Positions 53,584-62,552 of a DNA stretch of 64,000 bases are shown here, one piece after another. Every line of letters starts with the position of its first letter. The first letter of the stretch is position 1. A program made the position numbers and the translations under genes. The notes beneath the pieces are model-generated. The model was not told the origin of the DNA and ran no database searches. It saw only the letters and a program-made list of their open reading frames with translations. Source of the DNA: UBA1351 sp964627665. Its GTDB lineage: Bacteria; Bacillota; Clostridia; Lachnospirales; Vallitaleaceae. The stretch lies in assembly GCA_964627665.1 (NCBI GenBank), contig CAZVKG010000007.1, positions 1 to 64,000 on the forward strand. The letters are read 5' to 3'.

Positions 53584-54930
53584 TTATATCAACGCACTAA
53601 TAAAGACGGTCGCAAGTCCTAAGAAAAAGAAAAATCCTAAGACATCTGTAACTGTGGTTACAAAAACCGCTGAAGCGAGAGCCGGATCGATATTTAATTT
53701 TTTTAGTGTAAGCGGAACAAAGTATCCTGCTAATGTCGCCATGATTAGATTAAGCAACATAGCGACCCCAATCACAAGTCCAAAAACAGCACTGCCTTCC
53801 CATATCAAACCGAGTATGGCTACTGCTAGGCCAAGAAAAATACCGTTTAGCACACCTACTCCAATTTCCTTTTTCAGTATTTTTTTCGCATTTTCAAGCG
53901 TCACTTCACCAAGGGCAATTCCTCTGACAATAAGGGTTAAGGTTTGCGTGCCCGCATTGCCTCCCATACCCGCTACAATGGGCATGAAGGTTGCCAATGC
54001 AACAACTTTTGCAATAGTTTCTTCAAATAAACTGACCGTTGCTGCCGCCAAAATCGCAGTAAATAAGTTAACAATCAACCACGGCAATCGACTTTTGACA
54101 GACTCTCTAACACTTCCGGCTACTTTTTCACTTTCTTGCAAACCGGCTAATCGATACAAGTCTTCTGTATCTTCGTCGATTAAGATTTCCATAATATCAT
54201 CAACCGTAATGATTCCTAACATCTTATTTTCATGGCTGACGACCGGTATAATAAGATAACCATACTTTTCAAACATACGTCCAATGGCTTCCTGGTCCAT
54301 ATCGACCGGTACGCTAATGACGCTTTCTTTCATAATATCACCAAGTTTTGTCTCAAAGGAACTCTTGACCATATCCCTCAAGGAAACAACACCTTTAAGA
54401 ACACCTTCATCATCAAGTACATAAATATAATAAAACGTCTCTGCATCAGGCGCTTCTTTTTGGAGGTAATCCAAGGTGTCTCTAACCGTCATCTGGTCCT
54501 TAAGCGCAAGAAACTCTGTTGCCATGATTCCACCGGCTGTTTCCGGTTCATAGGCCAACAATTCTCTAACTTCTGCCGCATCGACAGCATCCATATTAAC
54601 AATAATGGAATTCTGCTCTGTTTCATTAATGGCTCCTAATAAATCAACAAGTTCATCCGAAGACATTTCATCCACAATATCCATCTGTTTTTTCTTTGAA
54701 AACAGGGTGAGCAGTTCATATTTTTCTTCATCCTCAGCTTCGTCGATGATACTTGCAATAAATTGTTCCGGAAGATGACTTAATAATTCAAGGGGATCGC
54801 CTTCAAATGCGTGGACCGCATCAAGTATATCTGCCGGGTGGACTTCTTCAAGGAATAGCTCCATTTGCTCTTTGTCAGCAACCATTAAAAACTGAATAAG
54901 TTCTGCCTGATTCAATTCAATATTTTTCAC
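53584..54930 (-). CDS. mgtE: Magnesium transporter MgtE
   Basis: 448 residues from a GTG start at 54930: cytosolic N domain (about 1-130, MgtE_N), two CBS domains (about 135-260), the connecting helix and five membrane helices (about 285-448) with the pore region PIVAGMGGNAGTQTL. Passive Mg2+ channel gated by cytosolic Mg2+. An ATG at 54978 would overlap glpK by 43 bp; AAGGA 8 nt before the GTG, right at the glpK stop, favours the GTG. The link with glpK is probably only operon proximity. No magnesium riboswitch was seen. Confidence 0.93.
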   Translation of the reverse strand: MKNIELNQAELIQFLMVADKEQMELFLEEVHPADILDAVHAFEGDPLELLSHLPEQFIASIIDEAEDEEKYELLTLFSKKKQMDIVDEMSSDELVDLLGAINETEQNSIIVNMDAVDAAEVRELLAYEPETAGGIMATEFLALKDQMTVRDTLDYLQKEAPDAETFYYIYVLDDEGVLKGVVSLRDMVKSSFETKLGDIMKESVISVPVDMDQEAIGRMFEKYGYLIIPVVSHENKMLGIITVDDIMEILIDEDTEDLYRLAGLQESEKVAGSVRESVKSRLPWLIVNLFTAILAAATVSLFEETIAKVVALATFMPIVAGMGGNAGTQTLTLIVRGIALGEVTLENAKKILKKEIGVGVLNGIFLGLAVAILGLIWEGSAVFGLVIGVAMLLNLIMATLAGYFVPLTLKKLNIDPALASAVFVTTVTDVLGFFFFLGLATVFISALI

Positions 54931-54935
54931 ATTTG

Positions 54936-56429
54936 TTATCCTTCCCAGTCTAGTGCTCGAGTCACTGCTTTTTTCCAACCTCTATATTTTTCTTCACGCT
55001 CTTGTTTACTCATATTCGGTTCATACACTCGGTCAATGTTATCATCCAAAACCAAAACCGACTGATCCTCCCAAAACCCTACAGCTAATCCAGCTAAAAA
55101 CGCAGCGCCAAGCGCAGTTGTCTCTATGACATTTGGCCTTGCTACCGTTACACCTAAAATGTCCGCTTGAAATTGTAGTAAGAAATTATTCTTACTTGCC
55201 CCACCATCAACCTTTAATTTTTTTAGGTCAATTTTTGACTCTTCCACCATCAAATCAATAACATCTTTTGACTGATAGGCAATGGATTCAAGTGTTGCAC
55301 GAATAATATGATTGCGGTTGGCACCACGAGTCAATCCAACGATAACACCACGTGCATACATATCCCAATATGGCGTCCCAAGCCCTGCAAACGCAGGTAC
55401 CATATAAACCCCATTTGAGTCTTTCACTTTTGTTGCAAAATATTCGCTTTCATCCGCTGAATAAATCATGCGCATTTCATCTCGAAGCCATTGTATCGAT
55501 GCACCTGCATTAAACACGCTTCCTTCAAGGGCATATGTTACTTTACCATTATATCCCCATGCAATCGTTGTCAGCAAGCCTTTTTCTGATAGGATTCGCT
55601 TTGATCCTGTGTTCATAAGAATAAAGGCTCCTGTTCCGTAAGTATTCTTTACCATTCCTTCTAAAAAACAAGCTTGACCAAAAAGAGCCGCTTGTTGATC
55701 TCCGGCTGCCCCAGCAATAGGAATCTTAGCTCCTCCGAATGTTTTTTCATGGGTATATCCATAGATCTCACTTGAATCACAAACTTTAGGAAGCATAGCC
55801 TTTGGAATATCTAAGATTTCTAACAAGTGATCATCCCACTGTAAGCTTTCAATATTAAACATCATGGTTCGAGATGCATTCGAGTATTCTGTAACATGAA
55901 CCTCTCCACGCGTCAAATTCCAGATTAGCCAGGTATCAATGGTCCCAAAAAGCAACTCTCCACATTCAGCTTGCTCTCTAGCACCGTCCACGTGGTCTAG
56001 AATCCACTTCACTTTTGTTCCGCTAAAATAAGCATCCACAAGCAATCCTGTAGCTTTTTTAATATATTCTTCGTGACCATCGGCAATAATTTCTTCACAA
56101 ATTTCTGCCGTCTGTCGCGATTGCCATACAATGGCATTATAAATTGGCTTGCCGGTATTTTTATTCCAAACGACTGCCGTTTCTCGTTGATTTGTTATAC
56201 CGATAGCAGCAATCTCATCCACACTTGCTGAACAGGTCTCAATTACTTCTCGCATAACACCACTTTGAATCCCCCAAATCTCCATAGCATCATGTTCAAC
56301 CCATCCGGCTTTGGGATAGATTTGCTTAAACTCTTTTTGAGCACTATTTACAATTTGTCCGTCTCGATCAAAGAGTATTGCTCGGCAACTTGTTGTTCCT
56401 TCATCCAATGCTAAAATATAATTTTTCAT
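54936..56429 (-). CDS. glpK: Glycerol kinase
   Basis: 497 residues of the FGGY family, the usual length. The N-terminal ATP-binding motif LALDEGTTSCRAILFD, GITNQRETAVVWNK, NTYGTGAFILMNTG and ESIAYQSKDV are all plain. Makes glycerol-3-phosphate from glycerol and ATP. An ATG at 56453 would add eight residues, but GGAGG precedes the ATG at 56429. The upstream gap has TTGACA (56447-56452) and TGTCAA (56467-56472), also present in front of gldA. No glpF or glpD in the window. Confidence 0.97.
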   Translation of the reverse strand: MKNYILALDEGTTSCRAILFDRDGQIVNSAQKEFKQIYPKAGWVEHDAMEIWGIQSGVMREVIETCSASVDEIAAIGITNQRETAVVWNKNTGKPIYNAIVWQSRQTAEICEEIIADGHEEYIKKATGLLVDAYFSGTKVKWILDHVDGAREQAECGELLFGTIDTWLIWNLTRGEVHVTEYSNASRTMMFNIESLQWDDHLLEILDIPKAMLPKVCDSSEIYGYTHEKTFGGAKIPIAGAAGDQQAALFGQACFLEGMVKNTYGTGAFILMNTGSKRILSEKGLLTTIAWGYNGKVTYALEGSVFNAGASIQWLRDEMRMIYSADESEYFATKVKDSNGVYMVPAFAGLGTPYWDMYARGVIVGLTRGANRNHIIRATLESIAYQSKDVIDLMVEESKIDLKKLKVDGGASKNNFLLQFQADILGVTVARPNVIETTALGAAFLAGLAVGFWEDQSVLVLDDNIDRVYEPNMSKQEREEKYRGWKKAVTRALDWEG

Positions 56430-56446
56430 ATAAAACCTCCGTCTTA

Positions 56447-56472
56447 TTGACAAATTATGGTTTAAGTGTCAA
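56447..56472. promoter_or_regulatory. Inverted TTGACA/TGTCAA pair upstream of glpK
   Basis: TTGACA (56447-56452) and TGTCAA (56467-56472) flank 14 bp. On the minus strand the same bases read TTGACA, so a -35 box role is also possible. The same half-sites with a 5-bp gap are at 60992-61008 before gldA. Confidence 0.35.
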
Positions 56473-56484
56473 ACTGTACCTCTT

Positions 56485-57552
56485 TTATTCATCAAGAACC
56501 TCTTCTCGCGTATAATATTTTTTTTCCACAAGAACGGACTCCCAATTTTTTTGATTCACCTCGTATACATCTAACATAACTGCATCTACATCCTTAACAC
56601 CATTGTGATATGCATCGCCATTAGTCACACTGCTTAAATCATCCTCAAACATCTTCTGAGCTACTTCTACTGTTTTCTTGGCTAGTTCACGCACGTCCTT
56701 AAAAATCGTCATACTTTGTGTGCCTTCTTCAATCCATTGAACAGACGATAATTCCGCATCCTGCCCTGTAACTATTGGCAAGGCATCTTGCCTATATCCA
56801 TTTTCTAGCAATGCTTCTATGACCCCTCTACTCACACCGTCGTAAGGAGATAGAACAGCATCAATGCGATCTTCTGTATAATAATTATTTAAAAGACTGG
56901 TCATTCGACTTTTGGCAATCATTCGATCCCATCGCAAGGTATTGACTTCTTTGACATCAAACTGCTTACTCTTTACCACTAAACGACCATCTTCTATATA
57001 TGGGCGAAGCACATCCATTGCCCCGTCGAAAAAATAATAGGTATTGTTGTCATCCGACGAGCCCGCAAACAATTCAATATATTTAGGTTCTCCATCCGAA
57101 AAATCCAAGTGATCAACAATATACTGTCCTTGAATTTCACCAACTTTTTCATTATTAAAGCTTACGTAAATATCAACTGCATCTGAATTCATTATTAATC
57201 GGTCATAAGAAATAATGGGTACCCCCAACTCTTTTGCTCTTTTTAATACATCCGTTAAAGAATTCGAATCAATGGGTGCAATCACTAGCAAATCGACACC
57301 TTCATCCAAAAAATTATCAATTTGAGATGCTTGGTTTCCAACAACATCTTCTGCAAAAGCCAACTTTGTCTCATATCCTATTTCTTCAAATTCTAGAACC
57401 GTATATTTTGCGTCTAAAAGCCAGCGTTCAGATGATTTTGTTGGCATAGAAATTCCGACAACCTTATGGTCTTGCTTTTTTTGGCAACTGATAAGTGCGA
57501 ATAGCCCCACTATCAAGCAAATTATTATAACGACATATCGTTGTCCCTTCAT
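56485..57552 (-). CDS. Orphan ChvE-like sugar-binding lipoprotein
   Basis: 355 residues; lipobox LFALISC (Cys about 23) then a Peripla_BP_4 domain clearly paralogous to the ChvE at 27312-28379: VGISMPTKSSERW, AEDVVGNQASQI, IISYDRLI, IVTGQDAELSSVQ. No permease or ATPase gene adjoins it, so it either supplies the MmsAB transporter encoded 28 kb away or works in sensing. Start at the ATG at 57552 behind GGTGG; an in-frame ATG at 57591 would overlap the upstream gene and replace the signal peptide start. It lies between a small unknown gene and glpK. Confidence 0.88.
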   Translation of the reverse strand: MKGQRYVVIIICLIVGLFALISCQKKQDHKVVGISMPTKSSERWLLDAKYTVLEFEEIGYETKLAFAEDVVGNQASQIDNFLDEGVDLLVIAPIDSNSLTDVLKRAKELGVPIISYDRLIMNSDAVDIYVSFNNEKVGEIQGQYIVDHLDFSDGEPKYIELFAGSSDDNNTYYFFDGAMDVLRPYIEDGRLVVKSKQFDVKEVNTLRWDRMIAKSRMTSLLNNYYTEDRIDAVLSPYDGVSRGVIEALLENGYRQDALPIVTGQDAELSSVQWIEEGTQSMTIFKDVRELAKKTVEVAQKMFEDDLSSVTNGDAYHNGVKDVDAVMLDVYEVNQKNWESVLVEKKYYTREEVLDE

Positions 57553-57563
57553 AGCTACACCAC

Positions 57564-57959
57564 CTATATATGACTTAACTTTTCTTCCCAAAGTTTTGTT
57601 TGTTCATATTGTCCTGCTACACTTATGATATGAATCTTAGTGCTAAAGGCATTGAACTTATTTCGCGTAAACGAAGCTACTTTAATGACATCTTTATTTT
57701 TTGTGTCTGTTGTTCCTTGAATTTGTTCAACTAGCGCTCCGTCATTTACAACAATCTCTATTTCTTCTGCTCGAAATGTCTTTAAGACTTTTAATAACTC
57801 TAAAATTGAATACAGTCCCGTTACAGCAGGTTTACGATAATCATGATAAATAACATCCCCTTGAACAAACTGCTCGTTTTCATCATAAATTGTATACTTG
57901 AAAATCATATCTTCTTCCTCATGATAGGCCGGCGTCGCTGATAAATATACTTTTTTCAT
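57564..57959 (-). CDS. Small protein of unknown function, RNase H-like by predicted fold
   Basis: 131 residues, soluble, no signal peptide. I do not recognise a family. The order of predicted elements (three strands to about residue 40, a helix, a strand in EIEIVVNDGALVEQI, a helix, a last strand in KIHIISVAG) is like an RNase H fold, but the acidic catalytic set is not evident. Good ribosome site (GAGGAGAAA) and its own space after the dhaL terminator suggest a real gene. It ends 11 bp before the ChvE-like gene, with which it may be co-transcribed. Confidence 0.65.
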   Translation of the reverse strand: MKKVYLSATPAYHEEEDMIFKYTIYDENEQFVQGDVIYHDYRKPAVTGLYSILELLKVLKTFRAEEIEIVVNDGALVEQIQGTTDTKNKDVIKVASFTRNKFNAFSTKIHIISVAGQYEQTKLWEEKLSHI

Positions 57960-58035
57960 CTAATTTCTCCTCGTCTGTTTTCTACAATTATATCAAATCG
58001 AGGTTATGATTGCTAGCTAAACCATTCATTGAACT

Positions 58036-58086
58036 AAAAAAAGCTATCACACGAGCAAAGGAAACTTGCTCATGTGACAGCTTTTT
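58036..58086 (-). terminator. Terminator after dhaL
   Basis: AAGCTATCACACGAGCAAG (58041-58059) pairs with CTTGCTCATGTGACAGCTT (58065-58083) with two mismatches, flanked by A and T runs, so it can act in both directions. It ends the gldA-dhaK-dhaL transcript. Confidence 0.9.
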
Positions 58087-58095
58087 GATTTTATT

Positions 58096-58725
58096 TTATA
58101 TAGATTGAAGTAATTCTGTGAAGATAATACCCAGCGCCATGGCTCCTGCGTCGGGATGTTGGAGGCTTCTTTCTCCCACGTAACTTGCACGTCCTCGATT
58201 TGCAATCATCGTTTTGGTTTTTTCCGCACCATCTCTTGCTGCCTTTGCCGCATTTGTAAATGCTGTACTTATCGATTCATCCTTCTGCGCGCCTTCGCGA
58301 AGAGCTTCAGTAGCAGGAATTAAAGCATCTAACAAGGTTTTATCACCTAGTTTTGCATTTCCCCGTTTTTGAATACCGGCAACACCGGCTTCAAACATAG
58401 CAGCAATATCTTCGAGACTAACTTCTTCTAAGCCTTTAGATGCTTTTGCTGCTCCTCTAAATGCCGATCCCCAAATCGGACCTGAAGCACCACCACAATA
58501 CTCTGTGATAATCATCCCTGCATCTTTAAGAAAAGCTCCTACCGTGTCTGTTGATAAGGTATCCCACTCTTGTTGGAGCTGCTTGAAACCTTTAGCTACA
58601 GACATTCCAAAATCTCCATCACCTGCAACTGAATCCAACTCACAAAAGTATACTTCATTTTTAATAATGATAGTTGCCATTTGATCAACGACTTTCATCA
58701 CTTGTTTTACATTTACTTTTTCCAT
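58096..58725 (-). CDS. dhaL: Dihydroxyacetone kinase subunit DhaL
   Basis: 209 residues, usual length of the nucleotide-binding subunit. Motifs DSVAGDGDFGMSVAKG (metal and ADP binding), GGASGPIWGSAFRGA and GRASYVGERSLQHPDAGA. With DhaK it phosphorylates dihydroxyacetone; in PTS-dependent systems ADP stays bound and is recharged by DhaM, and no dhaM is in the window. It starts 14 bp after dhaK and ends at a strong terminator. Confidence 0.96.
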   Translation of the reverse strand: MEKVNVKQVMKVVDQMATIIIKNEVYFCELDSVAGDGDFGMSVAKGFKQLQQEWDTLSTDTVGAFLKDAGMIITEYCGGASGPIWGSAFRGAAKASKGLEEVSLEDIAAMFEAGVAGIQKRGNAKLGDKTLLDALIPATEALREGAQKDESISTAFTNAAKAARDGAEKTKTMIANRGRASYVGERSLQHPDAGAMALGIIFTELLQSI

Positions 58726-58739
58726 AATCTACCTCGTTT

Positions 58740-59735
58740 TCATTTTTTTATTACGATAGTATCGACATCCGCTTTTAAATATTGCTTCAACTCTTCATCT
58801 AACTTCAGTAATGTAATTGATGCTCCTGCCATGTCAATGGATGTCATATAGTTTCCAACCATTGTATCAACAATTGAAACATTATATTTTTCTAATGCTT
58901 TATTTACAGAATGATTTAATACATACAACTCTTGCAAAGGCGTTGCACCAAAACCGTTCACCATAAGGGCAACTTCTTGTCCTTCTTCTAATTGCATTTC
59001 TTCAGCAAGCATATCAATAGAATCTGCCGCAAGTTCATCTGCTGATCGCATTTTTTCTCTTCTTACACCCGGTTCTCCATGAATACCTACACCAAATTCT
59101 ATTTCATCTTGGCCTAATTCAAAGGTTGGTGTACCTTTTGCCGGAACTGTACATGATGTTAATGCAAATCCAATAGATTTTACATTGGCAATAACTTTTT
59201 CTGCTACTGCTTTTACTTCACCTAACTCTATGCCTTTTTCGGCAGCTGCACCGGCAATTTTATGTACATAAACAGTCCCTGCAACACCACGACGTCCAAC
59301 AGTATATAGACTATCTTTAACTGCTATATCATCATTAACATAGACTTTTTCTACTTGAATGTCATCGTCTTCTTCCGCCATTTCTGCCGCTGCCTCAAAA
59401 TTCATGATATCGCCTGAATAATTTTTAATAATTAAAAGCGTCCCTTTGGAGGATTCCGATTCGACAATAGCATTATAGACTTGTATTGTTGATGGAGAAG
59501 CAAACACATCTCCACAAACAGCTACATCAAGCATTCCTTTGCCTACAAAACCAGCGTGAGCAGGTTCATGACCAGAACCTCCACCACTTATTAATGTTAC
59601 TTTATCTTTATTAAACTCTTTACGCATTAAGAGTTTATTCTTTTTGTTAAAGGTTAAGCTATCCGGATGGGCCTGCGCCATACCTTGACACATTTCTATG
59701 ACCATATTTTCAGGTGTATTTATTATTTTTTTCAT
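58740..59735 (-). CDS. dhaK: Dihydroxyacetone kinase subunit DhaK
   Basis: 331 residues. The substrate-binding motif SGGGSGHEPAHAGFVG is near residue 50; the His that covalently holds dihydroxyacetone lies in the conserved VGIHGEPGVRR region near 220. Works with DhaL. Second gene of gldA-dhaK-dhaL, 21 bp after gldA with a GGAGG site. Confidence 0.97.
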   Translation of the reverse strand: MKKIINTPENMVIEMCQGMAQAHPDSLTFNKKNKLLMRKEFNKDKVTLISGGGSGHEPAHAGFVGKGMLDVAVCGDVFASPSTIQVYNAIVESESSKGTLLIIKNYSGDIMNFEAAAEMAEEDDDIQVEKVYVNDDIAVKDSLYTVGRRGVAGTVYVHKIAGAAAEKGIELGEVKAVAEKVIANVKSIGFALTSCTVPAKGTPTFELGQDEIEFGVGIHGEPGVRREKMRSADELAADSIDMLAEEMQLEEGQEVALMVNGFGATPLQELYVLNHSVNKALEKYNVSIVDTMVGNYMTSIDMAGASITLLKLDEELKQYLKADVDTIVIKK

Positions 59736-59756
59736 ATTTCCTCCGATTGAATATTT

Positions 59757-60839
59757 TTATTTACCAAGTGCATCCGCTGCATAAATTGCTGCAAAAACAT
59801 CATCCGATGTCACTTCAAATGGCATATTATGAATCGTTTCATTTGGAGCTGTTGCTAAGTCAGCTACTGCTCTAACTTTTTCATCCGTTACTTCTTCAAC
59901 ACCTAAGTCTTTTAAGCATGTTGGTAATCCCACCGCTTTACAATAGCTAATAACTTCTTCGATTTCTTCTGCCGGCGCATTTTCTAATACTAAATGTACC
60001 AAAGTTCCAAAGGATACTTTTTCACCATGGAAGAAACCATGCGCTTCTTCAAGAGCAGTTAATCCGTTATGAATGGCATGCGCAGCCGCTAAACCTGAGG
60101 ATTCAAAGCCCATACCGCTTAATAAGGTGTTGGCTTCAATAATATTTTCAAGCGCAGGTGTAACCACGTTATTTTCACATGCCGCAATTGCTTTTATGGA
60201 ATCTTCCATCAAGGTTTCATAACATAGCTTTGCTGCAGCTACAGCTAACTTAGTACTTTTTCCTCCCGGAATATTATCTGCAAATGAACGTTCACAAGCT
60301 CTTGCTTCAAAATATGTTGATAAAGCATCGCCCATTCCTGCAACTAAGAATCGAACCGGTGCTTTCGCAATGATCGATGTATCTACTAAAACCAAGTCTG
60401 GATTACTTTTATAAAAACTATATTCTTGGAATTCCCCTTTTTCGTTATATACAACGGAAAGCGAGCTACATGGTGCATCTGTCGACGCAATTGTCGGCAC
60501 CGACATAACCGGAATATCTAGCGCACTACTTACCGCTTTTGCAGTATCAATGGCCTTACCTCCGCCTAATCCGATAACAACATCACATGCTTGTTCCGTA
60601 CATAATGCGTTCAATCTTTCCACTTCATTTTTTGTACATTCTCCAGCAAATTTTCCTGGAATTAACTCAAAATCATTATTCTTAAGCGCTTCATCTAATT
60701 GTTCTTGGACACGTTCTTGATCGTCTGCATGCGCTACTAAAAGAGCTTTTTTACCAAAGGCTAAAACATATTCCCCAATATTTGACAGCGCTTGGTTATC
60801 TTGTACATACTTTGATGGTGATACCAATACTTTCTTCAT
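59757..60839 (-). CDS. gldA: Glycerol dehydrogenase
   Basis: 361 residues, usual GldA length (iron-containing ADH family, zinc dependent). NAD-binding GLGGGKAIDTAKAV near 93-106, and metal ligands in MGDAL (near 168), SGLAAAHAIHNG and FFHGEKV. Oxidises glycerol to dihydroxyacetone, which DhaKL then phosphorylates. The open frame runs 54 codons further upstream, but that part is non-coding in character; GGAG lies 7 nt before the ATG at 60839. First gene of the operon. Confidence 0.96.
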   Translation of the reverse strand: MKKVLVSPSKYVQDNQALSNIGEYVLAFGKKALLVAHADDQERVQEQLDEALKNNDFELIPGKFAGECTKNEVERLNALCTEQACDVVIGLGGGKAIDTAKAVSSALDIPVMSVPTIASTDAPCSSLSVVYNEKGEFQEYSFYKSNPDLVLVDTSIIAKAPVRFLVAGMGDALSTYFEARACERSFADNIPGGKSTKLAVAAAKLCYETLMEDSIKAIAACENNVVTPALENIIEANTLLSGMGFESSGLAAAHAIHNGLTALEEAHGFFHGEKVSFGTLVHLVLENAPAEEIEEVISYCKAVGLPTCLKDLGVEEVTDEKVRAVADLATAPNETIHNMPFEVTSDDVFAAIYAADALGK

Positions 60840-60991
60840 TTTCATTCTCCTTTTTTTGAATTTCTTGCCGATTATCTTTACCCAAAGAACTGTTACACTG
60901 TTTCTATATATAGTGTAGCTCAACAAAATCATAAATACATCGGAGATATTAACACTTCCATATGTAAAAAGCACAATCAAATAGTAATTTT

Positions 60992-61008
60992 TTGACATCA
61001 CTTGTCAA
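60992..61008. promoter_or_regulatory. Inverted repeat upstream of gldA
   Basis: TTGACA-5-TGTCAA, a perfect 6-bp dyad about 155 bp before the gldA ATG. It may be an operator for the PocR/AraC-type regulator encoded next door, or a -35 element. The 226 bp between gldA and the terminator at 61068 hold no other gene. Confidence 0.45.
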
Positions 61009-61067
61009 TTAAGTACATATTTTTCTTATCAAGACAAAAAGCCAAAGTAAACATTTCCTTGTAAAAT

Positions 61068-61103
61068 GAAAAAATGAGATTAGCTTATATAGCCAATCCC
61101 ATT
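61068..61103 (-). terminator. Terminator of the PocR/AraC regulator gene
   Basis: On the minus strand AAATGGGATTGGC pairs with GCTAATCTCATTT and is followed by TTTT. Confidence 0.8.
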
Positions 61104-61124
61104 TCATCTTATATTGTTTTTTTA

Positions 61125-62027
61125 TCATGTATTTTTTCTATAAGTTGCTGGTGTAACTCCATATTTTTTCTTAAAGAGTCGAATGAAGTAACTACAGTCT
61201 TCATAACCTAATTCAAGGGAAAGATTAATTATCGGTAGATCTTTGTTTTCTAAAAGCTTAATTGATTTATCTAGTTTAATCTCATTAATGAAGGCATTAA
61301 AGCCTATTCCATTTTCCTTCTTGAATAATTTACTGAAATAACTCGGACTTATATTGCATAGATTGGCCATTTCTGTCAAACGAATCTTTTCTTTATAATG
61401 TTGGTCAATATAATCATATGCCGGTTGAAGTATTGTTTCATCATTTTTAAATTCTCGATTATAATACGACTGTACGTCTTGAACATCTTCATACAAGTCT
61501 TTCTTAATTAGTGCCTCATCTACAATATATCCTATACCCAACTCAATGAGGTGTGCAACGGCATTAAGTTTCTTATGATTGATTACAGGGATCTTAGCGT
61601 AAGATGACTTTAATTGGGGATACTCCTCTATATCTGTTTGTGAGCGTTTACTTACAATCCATTCGAGTTGAATCGATTCATCATCTTGAAGGTTTACTTG
61701 GCCTGCCATTAGTGCTCCCATATATTGGTCATTAATAATAATAGGAACTGAAAAGTCAACAAGTCCAAAATGGCATTTATAAACAAATGCATTTCCACTC
61801 CGAACCGCTTCAAGACCACCTCTCGAATCACATTTTTCACACAACTGATTCAATGCTTCTATTTCTCTGACCTTTGCACAAAACAAGCTACAATTACTAT
61901 GATTGGTGACAGGGTTTCCCCTATAATCAACCATAATAATTGCTAAATCTGTTGCTATTGCCAATTCATCTTGAATTTGTTGTATTTTTTGTGTATCAAA
62001 TAAATTACTCATTTGGATAATATTCAT
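61125..62027 (-). CDS. PocR-AraC transcriptional regulator of glycerol genes
   Basis: 300 residues: an N-terminal PocR sensory domain (about 1-165) with the conserved cysteine set SLFCAKV and LCEKCDSRGG and the 'YKCHFGLVDFSVPI' stretch, then AraC HTH motifs (LTEMANLCNISPSYFSKLFK and IINLSLELGYEDCSYFIRLF, ending TPATYRK). PocR domains are found in regulators of propanediol and glycerol use; the cysteines may bind metal. It lies directly upstream of gldA-dhaKL on the same strand but is separated by a terminator. Activation of that operon is inferred. Confidence 0.9.
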   Translation of the reverse strand: MNIIQMSNLFDTQKIQQIQDELAIATDLAIIMVDYRGNPVTNHSNCSLFCAKVREIEALNQLCEKCDSRGGLEAVRSGNAFVYKCHFGLVDFSVPIIINDQYMGALMAGQVNLQDDESIQLEWIVSKRSQTDIEEYPQLKSSYAKIPVINHKKLNAVAHLIELGIGYIVDEALIKKDLYEDVQDVQSYYNREFKNDETILQPAYDYIDQHYKEKIRLTEMANLCNISPSYFSKLFKKENGIGFNAFINEIKLDKSIKLLENKDLPIINLSLELGYEDCSYFIRLFKKKYGVTPATYRKNT

Positions 62028-62050
62028 TGCAGGTTACTTCACCTCATATT

Positions 62051-62551
62051 TTATGACAATATTTTTTCATAGACAAGGACATCCAAAATACGCTGAAATT
62101 TCTCTCCGACTTCTTTAAAATGTGCACACTTAAAAAATCCATTTTTCTCAAATAAGTGTATGCTTTCTGTGTTTTCATGACAAATAACAGCTAACAAGGC
62201 ATGAAAATCAAATTCCATTGCTTGCTTAAGGATATGATCCAATGCCTTTTGTCCATAACCGTTTCCCACATGTTCAGGTGCAATATATATAGTTACTTCC
62301 GCCGTTTTGTCATAAGCTTCTCTTGGTTTATAACGGTTTAACAAACTATAGCCAACGACGCTTCCATCGACTGTTAACACATAGGACGGAAAGCGTTTCA
62401 ACCCTGAAAAGGCTAAGTTCTTCATTTCTTCATTTGTAATAGGTTCAATGCTAAATGTTGCTGTCGAATTTTTTATATAATAATTATAGATTTGTAGAGC
62501 CGCATGAATGTTTTCTTCTCTAAATGGTTTAATCGTTAATGTTGACAACAA
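62051..62551 (-). CDS. GNAT family acetyltransferase
   Basis: 166 residues starting with TTG at 62551 (AAGGAG 6 nt upstream; a second TTG follows directly). Acetyl-CoA pyrophosphate loop VGNGYGQKAL near 97 and the C-terminal CHENTESIHLFEKNGF motif place it in the phosphinothricin-acetyltransferase-like GNAT group. Substrate unknown. One base after the stop of the glycosyltransferase-like gene, so co-transcribed and probably coupled. Confidence 0.88.
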   Translation of the reverse strand: MLSTLTIKPFREENIHAALQIYNYYIKNSTATFSIEPITNEEMKNLAFSGLKRFPSYVLTVDGSVVGYSLLNRYKPREAYDKTAEVTIYIAPEHVGNGYGQKALDHILKQAMEFDFHALLAVICHENTESIHLFEKNGFFKCAHFKEVGEKFQRILDVLVYEKILS

Positions 62552-62552
62552 T

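Noticed and set aside
53654..54259. 201-codon open frame on the plus strand opposite mgtE
   Set aside because: Antisense shadow of the MgtE membrane domain; no family resemblance and no ribosome site.
54900..55000. Magnesium-sensing riboswitch before mgtE
   Set aside because: The upstream sequence is the coding end of glpK and shows no M-box-like structure.
60840..61001. 54-codon upstream extension of gldA
   Set aside because: GldA homologues start at MKKVLVSPSKY, a GGAG site precedes the ATG at 60839, and the extension covers promoter-like AT-rich DNA.
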